DNA from: Pseudoalteromonas denitrificans DSM 6059
Lineage (GTDB): Bacteria > Pseudomonadota > Gammaproteobacteria > Enterobacterales > Alteromonadaceae
Assembly: GCF_900112265.1 (NCBI RefSeq)
Contig: NZ_FOLO01000060.1
Location: forward strand, 1 to 32,525
Length of the DNA: 32,525 nucleotides
Direction: 5' to 3'
Positions 16,194 to 25,031 of the stretch are shown piece by piece (position 1 is the stretch's first letter; the number at the start of each line of letters is the position of its first letter). Both the position numbers and the translations under genes were made by a program. The notes beneath the pieces were generated by a model. It ran no database searches. It saw only the letters and a program-made list of their open reading frames with translations, and was not told the DNA's origin.

Positions 16194-17312
16194 ATGATTA
16201 TCGGTGTTCCTAAAGAAATTAAAAACCATGAGTATCGTGTAGGTATGGTTCCAGCGAGTGTTCGTGAGCTAATCAATCACGGTCATCAAGTATTTGTAGA
16301 AACTAATGCAGGTACTGGTATTGGTTTTACTGATGCTGATTATATCGCTTCAGGCGCAGAAATTTTAAATACTGCAGCTGAAGTTTTTGCTAAAGCTGAG
16401 ATGATAGTTAAAGTAAAAGAACCTCAAGCTGTAGAGCGTGCCATGTTACGTGAAGATCAAATCTTATTCACTTATCTTCACCTTGCACCAGATCTTCCTC
16501 AAACAGAAGATTTAGTAAAAAGTAAAGCCATATGTATCGCTTACGAAACAGTAATTGATGGTCGCGGTGGTTTACCGCTTCTTGCACCTATGTCAGAGGT
16601 TGCTGGTCGTATGTCAATTCAAGCAGGCGCACAGGCACTTGAAAAATCAAATGCAGGCCGTGGCATGTTATTAGGTGGCGTACCAGGTGTTGAGCCTGCA
16701 AAAGTTGTTGTTATTGGTGGTGGTATGGTTGGTAACAACGCAGCTCAAATGGCAATAGGCATGGGTGCTGAAGTTGTTATCTTAGATCGTAACATTGATG
16801 TATTACGTCGTTTAGATGCGCAATTTGGCAATAAAGTGAAAGCGATTTACTCTACAGCCGACGCACTAGAAAAACATGTTTTAGCAGCTGACTTAGTGAT
16901 TGGTGGTGTTTTAATCCCAGGAGCAGCAGCACCAAAATTAGTAACAGCTGATCATATTAAACGTATGAAACCAGGCTCTGCAATTGTAGATGTTGCTATT
17001 GACCAAGGTGGTTGTATCGCAACGTCTAAAGCAACAACTCACGCAGATCCAACTTATATCGTTGATGACGTTGTTCATTACTGTGTAGCTAACATGCCAG
17101 GTGCGGTACCACTTACATCTACATTTGCACTAAATAATGCAACTTTACCTTATATTATTAACCTAGCAAATAAAGGTTACAAAAAAGCATTATTAGATGA
17201 TGCTAACTTCCGTGAAGGATTAAACGTTTATAAAGGTAAGGTAACATTTAAAGAAGTAGCTGAAGGTTTCAACATGGAATATGTTGCACCAATTGATGCT
17301 TTAAATGCATAA
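16194..17312 (+). CDS. ald: Alanine dehydrogenase
   Basis: The 372-residue protein catalyses NAD-dependent oxidative deamination of L-alanine to pyruvate and ammonia. It starts with the family signature MIIGVPKEIKNHEYRVG. It keeps the catalytic Lys75 (in VKVKEP) and His96 (in YLHLAPD) and has a Rossmann nucleotide-binding motif VVIGGGMVGNNAA at about 171-183. Length matches the family. AAGG stands about 9 bases before the ATG. It is a single gene divergent from lrp, with a strong terminator. Lrp control, probably responding to alanine or leucine, is inferred from context. Confidence 0.97.
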   Translation: MIIGVPKEIKNHEYRVGMVPASVRELINHGHQVFVETNAGTGIGFTDADYIASGAEILNTAAEVFAKAEMIVKVKEPQAVERAMLREDQILFTYLHLAPDLPQTEDLVKSKAICIAYETVIDGRGGLPLLAPMSEVAGRMSIQAGAQALEKSNAGRGMLLGGVPGVEPAKVVVIGGGMVGNNAAQMAIGMGAEVVILDRNIDVLRRLDAQFGNKVKAIYSTADALEKHVLAADLVIGGVLIPGAAAPKLVTADHIKRMKPGSAIVDVAIDQGGCIATSKATTHADPTYIVDDVVHYCVANMPGAVPLTSTFALNNATLPYIINLANKGYKKALLDDANFREGLNVYKGKVTFKEVAEGFNMEYVAPIDALNA

Positions 17313-17334
17313 GTTTTAAATTTATCAAACACAA

Positions 17335-17365
17335 AAAAAGCTTATTAATTATTAATAAGCTTTTT
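17335..17365. terminator. Bidirectional terminator between ald and the bio operon end
   Basis: A 15-bp stem (AAAAAGCTTATTAAT and its complement) has A and T runs on both sides. It ends ald rightward and lies 20 bases past the stop of the leftward 59-residue ORF, so it probably ends both transcripts. Confidence 0.9.
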
Positions 17366-17385
17366 ATTTTCATCTATCCGTAAAT

Positions 17386-17565
17386 TTACGTTCTAAGTTT
17401 ATTTAATCTGGCTATTTCACTCATTGCATAATCAGTATCATGTTGTGCTTTGGCAAACATATCTTTAAACATATTATTGTATTGTTCAAAGTGTGTTGAA
17501 GGTGATTTATTGTCAATTAATTTTTTAGCAATATTATTGATATCATTGAATTCAAGATCTGTCAT
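17386..17565 (-). CDS. Hypothetical small protein, 59 residues
   Basis: The short frame has a good ribosome binding site (AAGGATATTCTA before the ATG). The product is soluble and probably all-helical, with central KLIDNKSPSTHFEQYNNMFKDMF and a tail AMSEIARLNKLRT. No family is recognised. It lies 74 bases after ywbE in the same direction and just before the shared terminator, so it may be the last gene of the biotin transcript. The 74-base gap could also hold its own promoter. Confidence 0.6.
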   Translation of the reverse strand: MTDLEFNDINNIAKKLIDNKSPSTHFEQYNNMFKDMFAKAQHDTDYAMSEIARLNKLRT

Positions 17566-17639
17566 TAGAATATCCTTATAATAAAATGAACCTTAACTAT
17601 GGTTCAAAATCTCAATTTGTCCAATAAACAAGCTAAAAT

Positions 17640-17834
17640 TCAATCTAAAATTTCTTTCACACGCCCTACCTCACCACTTTCTAACCTTACTTTAATACCA
17701 TGGGGATGATTTGGAGATTTCGTTAAAAGTGTTTGCACTATGCCTTGCGTTAATTTTCCGTTTCTTTGATCTTGCTTTAAAACAATATTAACTTGTGCAC
17801 CAATTTTGATATTCGCTCTTATTGTACCACTCAT
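17640..17834 (-). CDS. ywbE: YwbE family protein (DUF2196)
   Basis: The 64-residue protein has the conserved YwbE core: IGAQVNIVLKQDQRNGKLTQG (about 12-32), SPNHPHGIKVRLESGEVGRV (about 40-59). The strand-rich sequence suggests a small beta-barrel, possibly nucleic-acid binding, but the function is unknown. GTGAG stands 7 bases before the ATG. It begins 13 bases after bioD in the same direction, so it is probably cotranscribed with bioBFCD. I know no functional reason for that link. Confidence 0.92.
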   Translation of the reverse strand: MSGTIRANIKIGAQVNIVLKQDQRNGKLTQGIVQTLLTKSPNHPHGIKVRLESGEVGRVKEILD

Positions 17835-17847
17835 TTATTTCTCACTT

Positions 17848-18546
17848 TTACTTTAAATTTAAAACGTCAGATAAAACTTTATAAACTTGAAGTTTTGGTT
17901 TTTCTGATTCTGAATCATTATAAAAAGGCGCAACTGCGAGTAAAGGCATAGGCAAACGCGCTATTAATGAATCAATATTTTGTTGTTGAGCATGCATACT
18001 CGGGTCAATATGATTTGCTATCCAGCCAATGCAATTCACGCCTATCGATTTCATATGAGCGTGTGTTAGCAATGCATGATTTAAACAACCTAACTTTAAA
18101 CCCACAACTAAAATGACATTTAAATTTTGCGCTTTAACCCAGTCATATAAATAATCTTCTTCATTAATAGGTAAAGCCCACCCTCCTGCACCTTCAGTGA
18201 TTAAATAGCCCTCAGGATCTAATCGCGTTTTTATACTCTTATATGAAGCATTCAAACCACCTAAGGTAATGCATTTTTTTGATTCTTGAGCTGCAATATG
18301 AGGTGCGATTGCCTGTTCAAATATATATGGATTGATAATATTATAAGGTACAGACACGTTACCGCTTTCAAGTAAAGTGAGCGCATCATCATTAACTAAC
18401 TCACCAAAGGCATATTCAGCTCCCGCCGCTATCGGTTTAAAACCTAATACCTTTTTTTTATGTTGTTTAATATATTTAATTAATAAGCTACTAATAAAAG
18501 TTTTACCAACCTCGGTATCTGTACCTGTTATAAATATTTCATTCAT
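17848..18546 (-). CDS. bioD: Dethiobiotin synthetase
   Basis: The 232-residue ATP-dependent enzyme closes the ureido ring of 7,8-diaminopelargonate with CO2 to give dethiobiotin. The P-loop GTDTEVGKT is at residues 8-16. The conserved Lys in LGFKPIAAGAE and the EGAGGWALPIN segment (about 118-128) are in place. It is fourth in the bioBFCD order, 20 bases after bioC and 13 before ywbE. The sequence around the ATG shows no strong ribosome binding site, which fits translational coupling. Confidence 0.95.
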   Translation of the reverse strand: MNEIFITGTDTEVGKTFISSLLIKYIKQHKKKVLGFKPIAAGAEYAFGELVNDDALTLLESGNVSVPYNIINPYIFEQAIAPHIAAQESKKCITLGGLNASYKSIKTRLDPEGYLITEGAGGWALPINEEDYLYDWVKAQNLNVILVVGLKLGCLNHALLTHAHMKSIGVNCIGWIANHIDPSMHAQQQNIDSLIARLPMPLLAVAPFYNDSESEKPKLQVYKVLSDVLNLK

Positions 18547-18566
18547 AATATGCTCTTAATATGTTT

Positions 18567-19355
18567 TTATTTTTTTAAAGTTAAGTATGCAACCTGATAA
18601 CTGACACAATACTCATTCTTTACTTTTGGATAAGCAGCTAACACATTCTTAAGTGTGCTTTTTCCCAATAACCCTTTATTTTTTTGACCATGATGAGATG
18701 CCCCAATTACTTTAATTGATTTTAAGGCTTTTAATGGCGAGTCGAACTTTTGCTGTAAACATGTATGACTATTATGCACAAGATTAAACCCTGACTGTTC
18801 CACTAAAGTCATTAAGTCATTTTTATTAATAAATTGATTAATATGACTATTATTATCAATGCCTCGCCAAGCTTGTTCAATCTCTTTTAATGTACCATCG
18901 CATACTATGCTTAAATAAAACACCCCTTCGGCTTTTAATAACTGATATATATGATGTAATAATCGCGGCAAATTTTGTGACCACTGGGTTGCAAAATTAC
19001 TAAACACACACTCTAAACTACCACTTTTAAAAGGCAGTGCATCCATATCAGCACATACACTTGACACATTATGCGTTTTTATTTGCTTGAGCATGTCTAA
19101 ACTTAAGTCTAATGCGATAACTTGATCAAACTTGCTTTTTAAAACATTAATATTAACCCCAGGACCAGCTCCTAAATCTAAGCATATACCGTGTTGTTTT
19201 TGTGGTATTAATGATAATAAATATTCACTGCTTATATGCTGAACTTGAGCATGTTCAGCATATTGCTTAGCGGATTGAGAGAATTTACGTGCTGTGATAT
19301 TTTTATGATTTATATCTATCAAATTTTTATCACATTTTTTTGAAACTAAGCTCAT
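18567..19355 (-). CDS. bioC: Malonyl-ACP O-methyltransferase BioC
   Basis: The 262-residue SAM-dependent methyltransferase methylates malonyl-ACP so that fatty-acid synthesis can build the pimeloyl chain. Motif I, LDLGAGPGVN, is at about residues 59-68. The acidic end of strand 2 is in VIALDLSLDML, and motif FSNFATQWSQNLPRLL follows near 114. The N-terminal ARKFSQSAKQYAEHAQVQ is typical of BioC. The partner esterase BioH is not in the window. It lies 17 bases after bioF and 20 before bioD. Confidence 0.93.
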   Translation of the reverse strand: MSLVSKKCDKNLIDINHKNITARKFSQSAKQYAEHAQVQHISSEYLLSLIPQKQHGICLDLGAGPGVNINVLKSKFDQVIALDLSLDMLKQIKTHNVSSVCADMDALPFKSGSLECVFSNFATQWSQNLPRLLHHIYQLLKAEGVFYLSIVCDGTLKEIEQAWRGIDNNSHINQFINKNDLMTLVEQSGFNLVHNSHTCLQQKFDSPLKALKSIKVIGASHHGQKNKGLLGKSTLKNVLAAYPKVKNEYCVSYQVAYLTLKK

Positions 19356-19372
19356 AAAGAAAAATGCTTACC

Positions 19373-20500
19373 TTATAGTACTTTTGACAATATATTGACT
19401 AACTTATCAATATCATTTTTTTGATGTGCCGCAGTAATTGTAATACGTAATCTGGCAGTATTTTTTGGTACTGTGGGTGGACGAATAGCAGTCAGCCAAA
19501 TGTTCTCTTTTTTAATTTTTTCAGAAATATCCAATGCTTTTTGTGCATCACCAATTAATATCGGCTGAATGGCGCTTGTTGAACACATTAAAGTGGATGA
19601 TGAACAAAGTTGTTCAAACTGTTTTCTAAAATAATTGATATTATGAGTCAATTGCAATCGCTTTTCATCTGACGCCATCAAATTTTTGATGGCGTCATGG
19701 GTGACTTTTGCCATTAATGGTGCCATTGCTGTTGAAAAAATATATTCTCGGTTAAATTGCAACAAATACTCTTTTACTTGCTCAGAGCACAATATGCATG
19801 CACCCGAGCTTGCAATTGCTTTACCAAATGTAAGAACCAACAGCTCAGGTTTATCAATTTCACAACTGCCAAGCCCTTGCTTGCCCCTAATACCAAAACC
19901 ATGCGCATCATCTATCATCAACCAAGCATCATGTTTTTTTGCCAATGCCATAAGCGATTCTATTGGCGCACTATCGCCATCCATAGAAAAGACACCTTCG
20001 CTAACAATAAGCTTATTCTTTGCCGAAGATTTATTAAGTCGTAGTGATAAGTGCGTTAAATCATTATGTTTAAAACGCACCATAGCGGCATTACTTGCTA
20101 AGCCACCATCAATTAAACTGGCATGATTTAATTTATCTTGAAATATTTCGCTATCAGCATCGCTCATTAAGGTTTTAAGTACACTGGCATTAGCGCTAAA
20201 ACCACTGCTAAAAAGTAAGCAGGCCTGATATCCCATTAAATTAGTAAGGTAGCGTTCTAAATCTTGATGTGACTGATGATAGCCAGTTACTAAAGCTGAA
20301 CTCGTGCTACCTATTTTAGAATTCAGCGCATATTTAAGTGGCGCATTTAATGATAAATAATCATTACTGGCAAAATTTAAATAAGACTTTCCATTAACAC
20401 GAATAAAGCGGCTGTCACTTTGTTCAATTACATAACGTACTCGGAATAACGATTGTGATTTTCGTTGGGATATTTCATCCGATATATATTCAAAAGCCAT
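19373..20500 (-). CDS. bioF: 8-amino-7-oxononanoate synthase
   Basis: The 375-residue PLP enzyme of the alpha-oxoamine synthase family condenses pimeloyl-ACP with alanine. Signatures are YLNFASNDYLSL (about 40-51), LFSSGFSANASVL (97-109), IDDAHGFG (196-203) and the PLP lysine Lys227 in LTFGKAIASSGA. Length is normal (E. coli 384). It is second in the operon, 58 bases after bioB. That gap contains a hairpin (20517-20545), so bioB and bioF expression may be adjusted separately. Confidence 0.96.
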   Translation of the reverse strand: MAFEYISDEISQRKSQSLFRVRYVIEQSDSRFIRVNGKSYLNFASNDYLSLNAPLKYALNSKIGSTSSALVTGYHQSHQDLERYLTNLMGYQACLLFSSGFSANASVLKTLMSDADSEIFQDKLNHASLIDGGLASNAAMVRFKHNDLTHLSLRLNKSSAKNKLIVSEGVFSMDGDSAPIESLMALAKKHDAWLMIDDAHGFGIRGKQGLGSCEIDKPELLVLTFGKAIASSGACILCSEQVKEYLLQFNREYIFSTAMAPLMAKVTHDAIKNLMASDEKRLQLTHNINYFRKQFEQLCSSSTLMCSTSAIQPILIGDAQKALDISEKIKKENIWLTAIRPPTVPKNTARLRITITAAHQKNDIDKLVNILSKVL

Positions 20501-20516
20501 GAAAAACCTTAAAAGT

Positions 20517-20545
20517 CGTTAGTAAGATGACTTACCTCACTAACG
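20517..20545 (-). other. Hairpin between bioB and bioF
   Basis: The outer stem CGTTAGT/ACTAACG contains a possible inner GTAAG/CTTAC pairing. It has no T run, so it is more likely an mRNA stability or processing element than a terminator. Confidence 0.5.
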
Positions 20546-20558
20546 AATAGTTGTCTGC

Positions 20559-21590
20559 TTAAGCTTGGTAGAACAAATGTTCTGTTGCTTTATCATCAAT
20601 TGCTTTATTAATTGAGGCTTCATAAGCTTCATCAGAACAACCATGCCTTTGTTCAGGTTTAATACCTAATTTTTTCAATAATTCCATATCTGTATCGGCA
20701 GCAGGGTTTTCTGTGGTCAATAGCTTAGCACCATAAAATATTGAGTTTGCGCCAGCAAAGAAACACATTGACTGCATTTGTGGGTTCATTTCTGCACGCC
20801 CAGCAGACAAACGTACATAACTTTTTGGCATCATAATACGCGCTGCTGCAATCGTTCTGATAAACTCAAAATCATCTAAGTCATCTACATTTTCAAGTGG
20901 TGTACCCTTTACTTTAACCAACATGTTAATAGGTACACTTTCAGGTTGCTTTTCAAGATTTGCCAGCTGCATTAAAAGACCATACCTATCTTGAGCTTTT
21001 TCTCCCATGCCCACTATGCCACCTGAGCAAACTTTCATACCTGCATCACGAACATGATCTATTGTATTGAGCCTATCTTGATAAGTTCTGGTAGTAATAA
21101 TTTGATCATAAAACTCAGGTGAAGTATCTAAGTTATGATTGTAATAATCTAATCCAGCTTCGCGTAATGTATGTGCTTTTTCATTTGTTAACATGCCCAA
21201 AGTCATGCACGTTTCTAACCCTAACTGCTTTACTTCAGAAACCATTTTTTCGATATAAGGCATATCTCTGTCTTTTGGATCTGACCAAGCAGCGCCCATA
21301 CAAAAACGAGTGGCGCCTTTTTCTCTTGCAACTTTTGCTTGTTCTATTACTTTTTCGACTTCTAGTAGTTTTTCTTTTTCTAAGCCTGTTTTATGACGCG
21401 CTGATTGCGGACAATATGCACAATCTTCAGGACATGAGCCGGTTTTAATAGATAACAAAGTTGATATTTGTACTTCATTTTGTTTGAAATTAGCACGGTG
21501 AACCGTAGCTGCTTGAAATAATAAATCGTTAAATGGCATTTCAAACAATTCTTTTACTTGTTGATGCGTCCAGTCGTGACGTACTTGCAT
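20559..21590 (-). CDS. bioB: Biotin synthase
   Basis: The 343-residue radical SAM enzyme inserts sulfur into dethiobiotin. The [4Fe-4S] motif is Cys53, Cys57 and Cys60 (CPEDCAYC). Cys97 in RFCMGAAW belongs to the auxiliary [2Fe-2S] site, and YNHNLDTSPEFY and RLSAGRAEM are the expected substrate-site segments. Length is like E. coli BioB (346). AGGA lies 8 bases before the ATG. It is the first gene of the leftward biotin operon and is read from the promoter at 21646-21673, which overlaps the BirA-type operator. Confidence 0.98.
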   Translation of the reverse strand: MQVRHDWTHQQVKELFEMPFNDLLFQAATVHRANFKQNEVQISTLLSIKTGSCPEDCAYCPQSARHKTGLEKEKLLEVEKVIEQAKVAREKGATRFCMGAAWSDPKDRDMPYIEKMVSEVKQLGLETCMTLGMLTNEKAHTLREAGLDYYNHNLDTSPEFYDQIITTRTYQDRLNTIDHVRDAGMKVCSGGIVGMGEKAQDRYGLLMQLANLEKQPESVPINMLVKVKGTPLENVDDLDDFEFIRTIAAARIMMPKSYVRLSAGRAEMNPQMQSMCFFAGANSIFYGAKLLTTENPAADTDMELLKKLGIKPEQRHGCSDEAYEASINKAIDDKATEHLFYQA

Positions 21591-21645
21591 AGTTTATTCC
21601 TAATTAAAACGCTTTTTATATTTGTTCACTACATACTGATGGGTT

Positions 21646-21673
21646 AGTCTACGGAGCATACACTGATTGTCAA
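21646..21673 (-). promoter_or_regulatory. Promoter of bioBFCD
   Basis: Read leftward: -35 TTGACA (21668-21673), a 16-base spacer, -10 TAGACT (21646-21651). The start would be near 21638, about 48 bases before bioB. The -35 lies inside the left half of the probable operator, so repressor binding would block it. Confidence 0.6.
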
Positions 21674-21700
21674 CAAAACAAATTGGAATTAAGTTTACAA
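21667..21700. promoter_or_regulatory. BirA-type biotin operator
   Basis: Half sites TTGTCAACA and AGTTTACAA are separated by 16 bases, giving a 34-base imperfect palindrome. From memory, the E. coli bio operator has TTGTAAACC and GGTTTACAA with the same spacing. The site abuts the bioA ATG at 21701 and covers the bioB -35, so biotinyl-AMP-bound BirA would be expected to repress both directions. Confidence 0.75.
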
Positions 21701-22996
21701 ATGAACAACAAACAACCAGCCAATAAAACTATCGATCTAGAATTCGATAAAAAGCACATTTGGCATCCATATACTTCTATGACACAACCCTTACCTGTCT
21801 ACCCTGTTGTCAGTGCAAACAAAAATACAATCACATTTGAAACAGGCGAAACCTTAATTGATGGTATGGCCTCATGGTGGAGCGCAATTCATGGTTATAA
21901 TAATGAAATTTTAAATACTGCCGTGACAGAACAGCTCGCTAAAATGAGTCATGTGATGTTTGGTGGCCTAACCCACGAACCCGCCGTTAATTTATGTAAA
22001 AAGTTGGTTGATATAACACCCAAAAAATTAAATAAAGTCTTTTTAGCCGATAGTGGCTCTGTATCGGTAGAAGTCGCATTAAAAATGTCATTACAATATT
22101 GGCAAAGTTTAGGCTATAAACATAAAACAAAACTAATGACGGTAGAAAAAGGCTATCATGGTGATACCTTTGCAGCTATGAGTGTATGTGACCCTATAAA
22201 TTCAATGCATAGTTTGTATCAAGGTTTTTTACCTGAGCATATTTTTGTGCCTGCACCAACAAGTCAATTTAACGACACATTTGACGAAGATGAACTTATT
22301 CAATTAAAACAAACTTTTGAGGCACATCATCAAGACGTTGCCGCTTTTATTATTGAACCTATTGTACAAAATGCCGGTGGCATGAATTTTTATCATCCTA
22401 ACTACCTTAAAGTTTTAAGGCAATTATGTGATGAATATGATGTATTACTTATATGTGATGAAATTGCGACAGGTTTTGGCCGAACAGGAAAAATGTTTGC
22501 CGTAGAACATGCCAATATTACACCCGATATTTTATGCATAGGTAAAGCGATCACGGGCGGTTATATGACACTATCAGCCACATTAACAACAGATAAAATA
22601 GCAAAAGGTATTAGTGACGGTGAAGCTGGAGTCATGATGCATGGCCCTACATTTATGGGCAACCCGTTAGCTTGCGCTGTTGCCTGTAGCAGTATAGATC
22701 TTTTATTAGCTTCTGAGTGGAAAAGCACAATTAATGATTTGAACAATGCTTTAAACGAATATTTATCACCATGTTCACACCTAGAACAAGTTGTAGATGT
22801 CAGAGTATTAGGTGCAATTGGAGTCGTTGAAGTGACAGATACAGTTGATGTCGCACAATTTCAAAAACAATGTATTGAACTGGGTGTATGGATCAGACCA
22901 TTTGGTAAGTTAATTTATTTAATGCCTCCCTATATTACCCCAAAACAAGATATCAAAACGTTAGCCGATGCTATTTATACAATATTGAAAAAATAA
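21701..22996 (+). CDS. bioA: Adenosylmethionine--8-amino-7-oxononanoate aminotransferase
   Basis: The 431-residue PLP aminotransferase makes 7,8-diaminopelargonate, using SAM as amino donor. Features include the HIWHPYTSM start, MASWWSAIHGY (about 56-66), the aspartate in CDEIATGFGRTG (about 252-263) and the PLP lysine in CIGKAITGGYM (about 282). I start it at ATG 21701. A longer in-frame start at TTG 21683 would lie inside the operator. No classic Shine-Dalgarno sequence is present, and GGAA is 12 bases away. It is divergent from bioB, as in E. coli. Confidence 0.96.
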   Translation: MNNKQPANKTIDLEFDKKHIWHPYTSMTQPLPVYPVVSANKNTITFETGETLIDGMASWWSAIHGYNNEILNTAVTEQLAKMSHVMFGGLTHEPAVNLCKKLVDITPKKLNKVFLADSGSVSVEVALKMSLQYWQSLGYKHKTKLMTVEKGYHGDTFAAMSVCDPINSMHSLYQGFLPEHIFVPAPTSQFNDTFDEDELIQLKQTFEAHHQDVAAFIIEPIVQNAGGMNFYHPNYLKVLRQLCDEYDVLLICDEIATGFGRTGKMFAVEHANITPDILCIGKAITGGYMTLSATLTTDKIAKGISDGEAGVMMHGPTFMGNPLACAVACSSIDLLLASEWKSTINDLNNALNEYLSPCSHLEQVVDVRVLGAIGVVEVTDTVDVAQFQKQCIELGVWIRPFGKLIYLMPPYITPKQDIKTLADAIYTILKK

Positions 22997-23003
22997 ACCG
23001 CAC

Positions 23004-23030
23004 TCCTCCTAAATTAATTTTTAGGAGGAT
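23004..23030. terminator. Hairpin between convergent bioA and the membrane protein gene
   Basis: The stem CCTCCTAAA/TTTAGGAGG lies just after the bioA stop. The T run is weak. It is placed to end bioA and possibly the opposing gene. Confidence 0.6.
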
Positions 23031-23047
23031 GTTTATAAATCCAATTT

Positions 23048-23452
23048 TTAAAAAAGTAACACTAAAATAAAGCTAATACAGACTAAGAGTAAGCTAATCA
23101 AATTATACCTTTGGCTATCATATTTACGCCTGCTTCTAATTTTTCCTAAAATAATACCCAGAGCAGACAGCCCACTACAACAATAGAGCAATAATAATAA
23201 TATATTTTTAGCTTGTCCTAACCAGTTTGTTCTTACAGATAGATCAAAATATTTTACGATACCATACTCCAATTCGGGTCTGGCATAATGAAACATTACT
23301 AAAGCTGCAATAAATGATATCCAAGATAAAATGTTCAGACAATAAACGAACTTAATGACTAAATCAGGCTTGTTTCTACGCTTTATTTGCAACTTAAGAA
23401 TCTCATTGAAAGTATTACTAATAAATATACTCATATAAATAGTGAATGGCAC
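23048..23452 (-). CDS. Hypothetical inner membrane protein
   Basis: The product is 134 residues from a GTG start, or 128 from the ATG at 23434. I list the GTG because AAGGA lies 11 bases upstream, while the ATG has no visible site; both remain possible. Three clear membrane helices (about 36-58, 81-102, 115-134) follow a basic N-terminal segment (LKLQIKRRNKPD), and a basic loop (KIRSRRKYDSQR) lies between helices 2 and 3. No family or function is recognised. It is convergent with bioA and divergent from asnS. Confidence 0.7.
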   Translation of the reverse strand: MPFTIYMSIFISNTFNEILKLQIKRRNKPDLVIKFVYCLNILSWISFIAALVMFHYARPELEYGIVKYFDLSVRTNWLGQAKNILLLLLYCCSGLSALGIILGKIRSRRKYDSQRYNLISLLLVCISFILVLLF

Positions 23453-23560
23453 TTTTTTTATTTTCCTTACACAGGTAATATAGCCGTCTGAAAAATTAAA
23501 ACTATATTTACAATTTGCATTGCATCATAAAATGCGCTTTGCAACATCATTGGAGTGAAA

Positions 23561-24958
23561 ATGAGCCACACAGCTATCACAGCACTATTAGCAGGCAAAG
23601 TAGAAGCACACACTACGGTAACAGTAAAAGGCTGGATCCGTACACGTCGTGATTCTAAAGCCGGAATTTCTTTCTTAGCCGTACATGACGGTTCTTGTTT
23701 TGATCCTATCCAAGCTGTGGTACCTAATTCACTTAATAATTATGATGAAATTACACGTTTAACGGCGGGTTGTTCTGTTGAAGTAACAGGTGTTTTAGTA
23801 CAGTCTCAAGGTAAAGGACAATCTTTTGAAATTCAAGCTGAAACAGTTAATGTTGTAGGTTGGATAGATAACCCAGATACTTACCCTATGTCGGCTAAAC
23901 GTCATAGCATTGAGTATTTACGTGAGCACGCACATTTACGCCCTCGTACAAATATGATAGGTGCTGTTACACGTGTACGTAATTGTTTAGCTCAAGCTAT
24001 CCATCGTTTTTATAACGAGCGTGGTTTTGTTTGGATCAGCACGCCTATCATTACAGCAAGTGATTGTGAAGGCGCAGGTGAAATGTTCCGCGTTTCAACA
24101 TTAGACAATGAGAACCTGCCACGTACAGATAAAGGCAATGTAGATTACTCTGAAGATTTTTTTGGTAAAGAAGCCTTCTTAACAGTATCTGGCCAATTAA
24201 ACGGTGAAACTTACTGTTCAGCCATGTCTAACATTTATACTTTTGGCCCAACTTTCAGAGCCGAAAATTCAAATACATCTCGTCATTTAGCCGAATTTTG
24301 GATGGTAGAACCTGAAGTCGCTTTTGCTGATTTAGAAGATATCGCAAAACTTGCTGAAGACATGCTTAAATATGTATTTAAAGCAGTACTTGACGAACGA
24401 CGTGATGACATGGAATTTTTTGCACAACGCGTTGAAAAAACAGCGATTGAGCGCTTAGAGAACTTTGTAGATAAAGACTTCGCACAAGTTGACTACACAG
24501 AAGCAGTAGAAATACTTAAAGCCTGTGGTAAAAAGTTTGAGTACGATGTTGAATGGGGTGTCGATTTACAATCAGAGCATGAGCGTTACTTAGCCGAAGT
24601 ACACTTTAATGCACCTGTTGTAATTAAAAACTACCCTAAAGATATTAAAGCTTTCTACATGCGTGCTAATGAAGATGGTAAAACGGTTGCTGCAATGGAT
24701 GTTGTAGCACCAGGTATTGGGGAAATTATCGGTGGTGCACAACGTGAAGAGCGTTTAGATGTACTTGATGCCCGCCTTGATGAGATGGGTTTAGATAAAG
24801 AAGATTACAGCTGGTACCGTGATTTACGTAAGTACGGTACAGTGCCGCATTCAGGTTTTGGTTTAGGCTTTGAGCGTTTAGTTGCATATGTAACTGGTAT
24901 GGGTAATGTACGTGATGTTATTGCCTTCCCACGTACTAAAGGCAGCGCTACTTACTAA
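23561..24958 (+). CDS. asnS: Asparaginyl-tRNA synthetase
   Basis: The 465-residue protein (E. coli 466) charges tRNA-Asn. The N-terminal OB-fold binds the anticodon (VTVKGWIRTRRDSKAGISFL, about 21-40). The class II core follows, with motif 2 in FGPTFRAENSNTSRHLAEFWM (residues about 227-247) and motif 3 in HSGFGLGFERLVAYVTG near the end. The ATG at 23561 is chosen because GGAG lies 6 bases upstream; a GTG two codons earlier overlaps it. It is a single gene with its own strong terminator, and codon use is highly adapted, as expected for a housekeeping gene. Confidence 0.98.
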   Translation: MSHTAITALLAGKVEAHTTVTVKGWIRTRRDSKAGISFLAVHDGSCFDPIQAVVPNSLNNYDEITRLTAGCSVEVTGVLVQSQGKGQSFEIQAETVNVVGWIDNPDTYPMSAKRHSIEYLREHAHLRPRTNMIGAVTRVRNCLAQAIHRFYNERGFVWISTPIITASDCEGAGEMFRVSTLDNENLPRTDKGNVDYSEDFFGKEAFLTVSGQLNGETYCSAMSNIYTFGPTFRAENSNTSRHLAEFWMVEPEVAFADLEDIAKLAEDMLKYVFKAVLDERRDDMEFFAQRVEKTAIERLENFVDKDFAQVDYTEAVEILKACGKKFEYDVEWGVDLQSEHERYLAEVHFNAPVVIKNYPKDIKAFYMRANEDGKTVAAMDVVAPGIGEIIGGAQREERLDVLDARLDEMGLDKEDYSWYRDLRKYGTVPHSGFGLGFERLVAYVTGMGNVRDVIAFPRTKGSATY

Positions 24959-24981
24959 ATTTATTTTAGTCTTAAATAAAC

Positions 24982-25009
24982 AAAAGCCGGATATTTATCC
25001 GGCTTTTTT
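24982..25009. terminator. Terminator between asnS and the astacin gene
   Basis: The stem AAAAGCCGGATA/TATCCGGCTTTT with a TT centre has T runs on the asnS side and A runs on the other, so it can serve both convergent genes. Confidence 0.92.
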
Positions 25010-25031
25010 AATTTAAATTTTTAATCAAAAG

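Noticed and set aside
19686..20126. 146-codon frame antisense to bioF
   Set aside because: It is long by chance opposite a conserved enzyme gene, and its Ser/Leu-rich product is typical of antisense translation.
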